Positions 5,887 through 7,036 of a stretch of 7,036 nt of DNA are shown in pieces. Source of the stretch: Pseudomonadota bacterium (GTDB lineage Bacteria; Pseudomonadota; Gammaproteobacteria; Acidiferrobacterales; Acidiferrobacteraceae); contig JAJZZU010000133.1 in assembly GCA_021797365.1 (NCBI GenBank), positions 1 through 7,036 of the forward strand, given 5' to 3'. Under the pieces are notes generated by a model, which was not told where the DNA came from, searched no databases, and was given only the letters and a program-made list of their open reading frames with translations. The translations under genes were made by a program, and so were the position numbers. How positions within the stretch are numbered: position 1 is the first letter of the stretch; every line of letters begins with the position of its first letter.

Positions 5887-6632
5887 TGGCGCTGGATCTT
5901 CAGGACTACGAGCGCAAGGCCCAGGACGCCATACGGGCCTTTTGGGATAACAGGGAAAAAGCGCGACAGAAGCAGGTCGAGGCCGGCAAAACCGATCAGG
6001 GCGAACGCGCCGGCGTCACCGCAGGCAAGAACATGGATGGGTTTGTCGGCTTGATGGTCGACCTTGTCCGGGCTAATGGACTCGCGCAGGCGCAGATCCA
6101 CCGCGAGCGCGCTGTCGTGACCTTGCCGGGGTATTTCCGGCCCACGAAACTGTGGGATCTCCTGGTTATTCACGACGGTCAGCTGATCGCGGCCATCGAA
6201 ATGAAGAGCCAAGTGGGCCCTTCGTTCGGCAATAACTTCAATAACCGCACCGAAGAAGCGATTGGGACTGCGCATGATTTTTGGACGGCCTATCGTGAAG
6301 GTGCCTTCGGTCAACAACCACGACCCTTTGTGGGTTGGATGATCGTAGTCGAAGACACCGCGAAATCACGCTCACCCGTCCGGGATAAATCGCCCCACTT
6401 CCCGGTCTTTGCCGAGTTTCAGGGGGCCTCCTACCTCAAGCGCTATGATCTACTCTGCCAACGCCTTGTTCAGGAACAGCTGTACACGACCGCAGCCTTG
6501 ATTGCCTCACCCCGTTCGGCCGTTACGAGCGGTCTGTATAGCGGCCTCTCCGACATGACAAACCTAAGGACCTTCATCGCGGGGTTCGCCGGGCACATCG
6601 CCGCTACCGCGGCCCGCGTTTCCCAATCCTAG
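5886..6632 (+). CDS. Type II restriction endonuclease, PaeR7I/XhoI family, 248 aa
   Basis: Recognised as a PaeR7I/XhoI family nuclease (about 246 aa in the type members). From memory it shares with PaeR7I the opening MALDL, the segment RNMDGF-like at 48-53, [12 protein letters not shown] (80-91), the block [20 protein letters not shown] (107-126) followed by GTAHD, and SPHFPVF (169-175). Family members cut C^TCGAG. The likely PD-(D/E)xK active site is D91, E105 and K107 (LWDLLV ... AIEMKS), which would bind Mg2+. The protein is full length with no obvious damage. The start ATG 5886 shares its A with the methyltransferase stop and has no Shine-Dalgarno sequence, so translation probably depends on coupling from the upstream gene. 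That arrangement would make the nuclease appear after, and at lower levels than, the methylase. Confidence 0.93.
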   Translation: MALDLQDYERKAQDAIRAFWDNREKARQKQVEAGKTDQGERAGVTAGKNMDGFVGLMVDLVRANGLAQAQIHRERAVVTLPGYFRPTKLWDLLVIHDGQLIAAIEMKSQVGPSFGNNFNNRTEEAIGTAHDFWTAYREGAFGQQPRPFVGWMIVVEDTAKSRSPVRDKSPHFPVFAEFQGASYLKRYDLLCQRLVQEQLYTTAALIASPRSAVTSGLYSGLSDMTNLRTFIAGFAGHIAATAARVSQS

Positions 6633-6752
6633 TTCCTGAGCCATCCGCAGTAGGCCTCTTATCAGGTAATACTCGGGCCACGGCAAATTGCCCTCCAAAG
6701 ACTCCACTGCCTTCTCGAAGTAGGAAACTGCATTGCGCTCGTCCGTTGCCAT
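6564..6752 (-). CDS. Possible tetratricopeptide-like gene fragment
   Basis: The reading frame from ATG 6752-6750 encodes 62 residues. Residues 5-40 (including [16 protein letters not shown] and [15 protein letters not shown]) look like natural protein, with the helix-turn-helix spacing of tetratricopeptide repeats. The remaining residues are Gly/Pro/Asp-rich and lie antisense to the end of the nuclease gene, as if the true C-terminus were lost. There is only a weak AGG upstream. The frame is open further upstream of the ATG without a clear start. It may be a short real gene, or a remnant cut by insertion of the restriction-modification cassette. Confidence 0.3.
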   Translation of the reverse strand: MATDERNAVSYFEKAVESLEGNLPWPEYYLIRGLLRMAQELGLGNAGRGSGDVPGEPRDEGP

Positions 6753-6964
6753 GTTCGCCTGGCCGCCTTGTGTGATGGTTGGTACGGTACCACACAGAAT
6801 CGGCCACTCAAGCCCGTGAAATGGCGGCGAGAATATCCCCTAGACATGGTGGTATTCTTGAGCGCGCCACCAAGCACCCAAGGCTACTGGGTTTATGTGT
6901 AACTCCCCGGTAAATAATCGGCCAACCCGTCTTGAGGCGGACGGCCTAGTGCGATAAGCCGGGC
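6633..6964. other. Region after the nuclease gene, mostly without assignable genes
   Basis: Apart from the minus-strand fragment above, I see no convincing gene. There is no clear terminator after the nuclease. Small repeats include the near-palindrome GGTACGGTACC (6781-6791), flanked by TGTGTG (6769-6774) and CACACA (6791-6796), and a weak 5-bp stem ACCCA/TGGGT (6876-6892). No second copy of the tRNA-Pro fragment occurs here, so the far end of the element lies outside the window. Confidence 0.35.
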
Positions 6965-7036
6965 ATGGCTACGACAAAGAGCGGGACGTTACGCGGTGAG
7001 TTGCTGGCGGAAGGACTTCTCCAGGGGATACAGCCA
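6965..7036 (+). CDS. Possible start of a gene running off the right edge
   Basis: ATG 6965 opens a frame of 24 codons that is still open at the window end, encoding MATTKSGTLRGELLAEGLLQ and four more residues. The alternation of hydrophobic and charged residues looks protein-like, but the stretch is short and the upstream Shine-Dalgarno match is poor. No family can be named. Confidence 0.3.
   Translation, partial: MATTKSGTLRGELLAEGLLQGIQP

Noticed and set aside
5712..6317. 201-aa minus-strand open frame
   Set aside because: Antisense to the well-supported methyltransferase and nuclease genes.

Overview
The window looks like accessory DNA from a proteobacterium, probably a gammaproteobacterium. 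The coding is moderately GC-rich, Shine-Dalgarno sites are ordinary, and a tRNA-Pro 3' end closely resembles the enterobacterial sequence. I cannot place the genus. The likely setting is one end of an integrative element, or the junction of two elements, at a tRNA-Pro gene.

Left part (1 to about 1731, minus strand): a tightly packed operon of unrecognised genes. It reads, in transcription order, a 357-aa protein with a predicted helix-turn-helix and a clamp-binding-like C-terminus, a 55-aa protein, a possible 60-aa ORF joined by ATGA overlaps at both ends, and a gene of at least 101 codons that leaves the window at base 1. The 60-aa ORF contains a strong terminator-like hairpin (333-363) and a perfect 9-bp inverted repeat (433-460), so its status is uncertain. 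A related, weaker repeat (285-307) covers the start of the last gene.

Middle part (1732-2331): about 600 bases without a convincing gene. It holds several inverted repeats, a tandem 11-bp repeat of the kind expected at integrase arm sites, and the last 45 nt of a tRNA-Pro gene (2197-2241) with no 5' half. This is the signature of an attachment site.

Right part (2332-6632, plus strand): a tyrosine recombinase with all catalytic residues; a 200-aa protein of lower GC content with an RN-x3-H motif reminiscent of HEPN ribonucleases; a structured 150-bp spacer containing a UUCG-capped hairpin; and a two-gene type II restriction-modification cassette. The cassette's nuclease is recognisably of the PaeR7I/XhoI family, so the predicted target is CTCGAG. 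The methyltransferase comes first and overlaps the nuclease by one base, which should favour protection before cutting.

Together the right part reads as a small mobile defence cargo: integrase, possible HEPN effector, restriction-modification. The last 400 bases hold only a possible tetratricopeptide-like fragment on the minus strand and a possible gene start running off the right edge. The least explained items are the HEPN-like protein, the structured spacer and the minus-strand operon with its paired operator-like sites.
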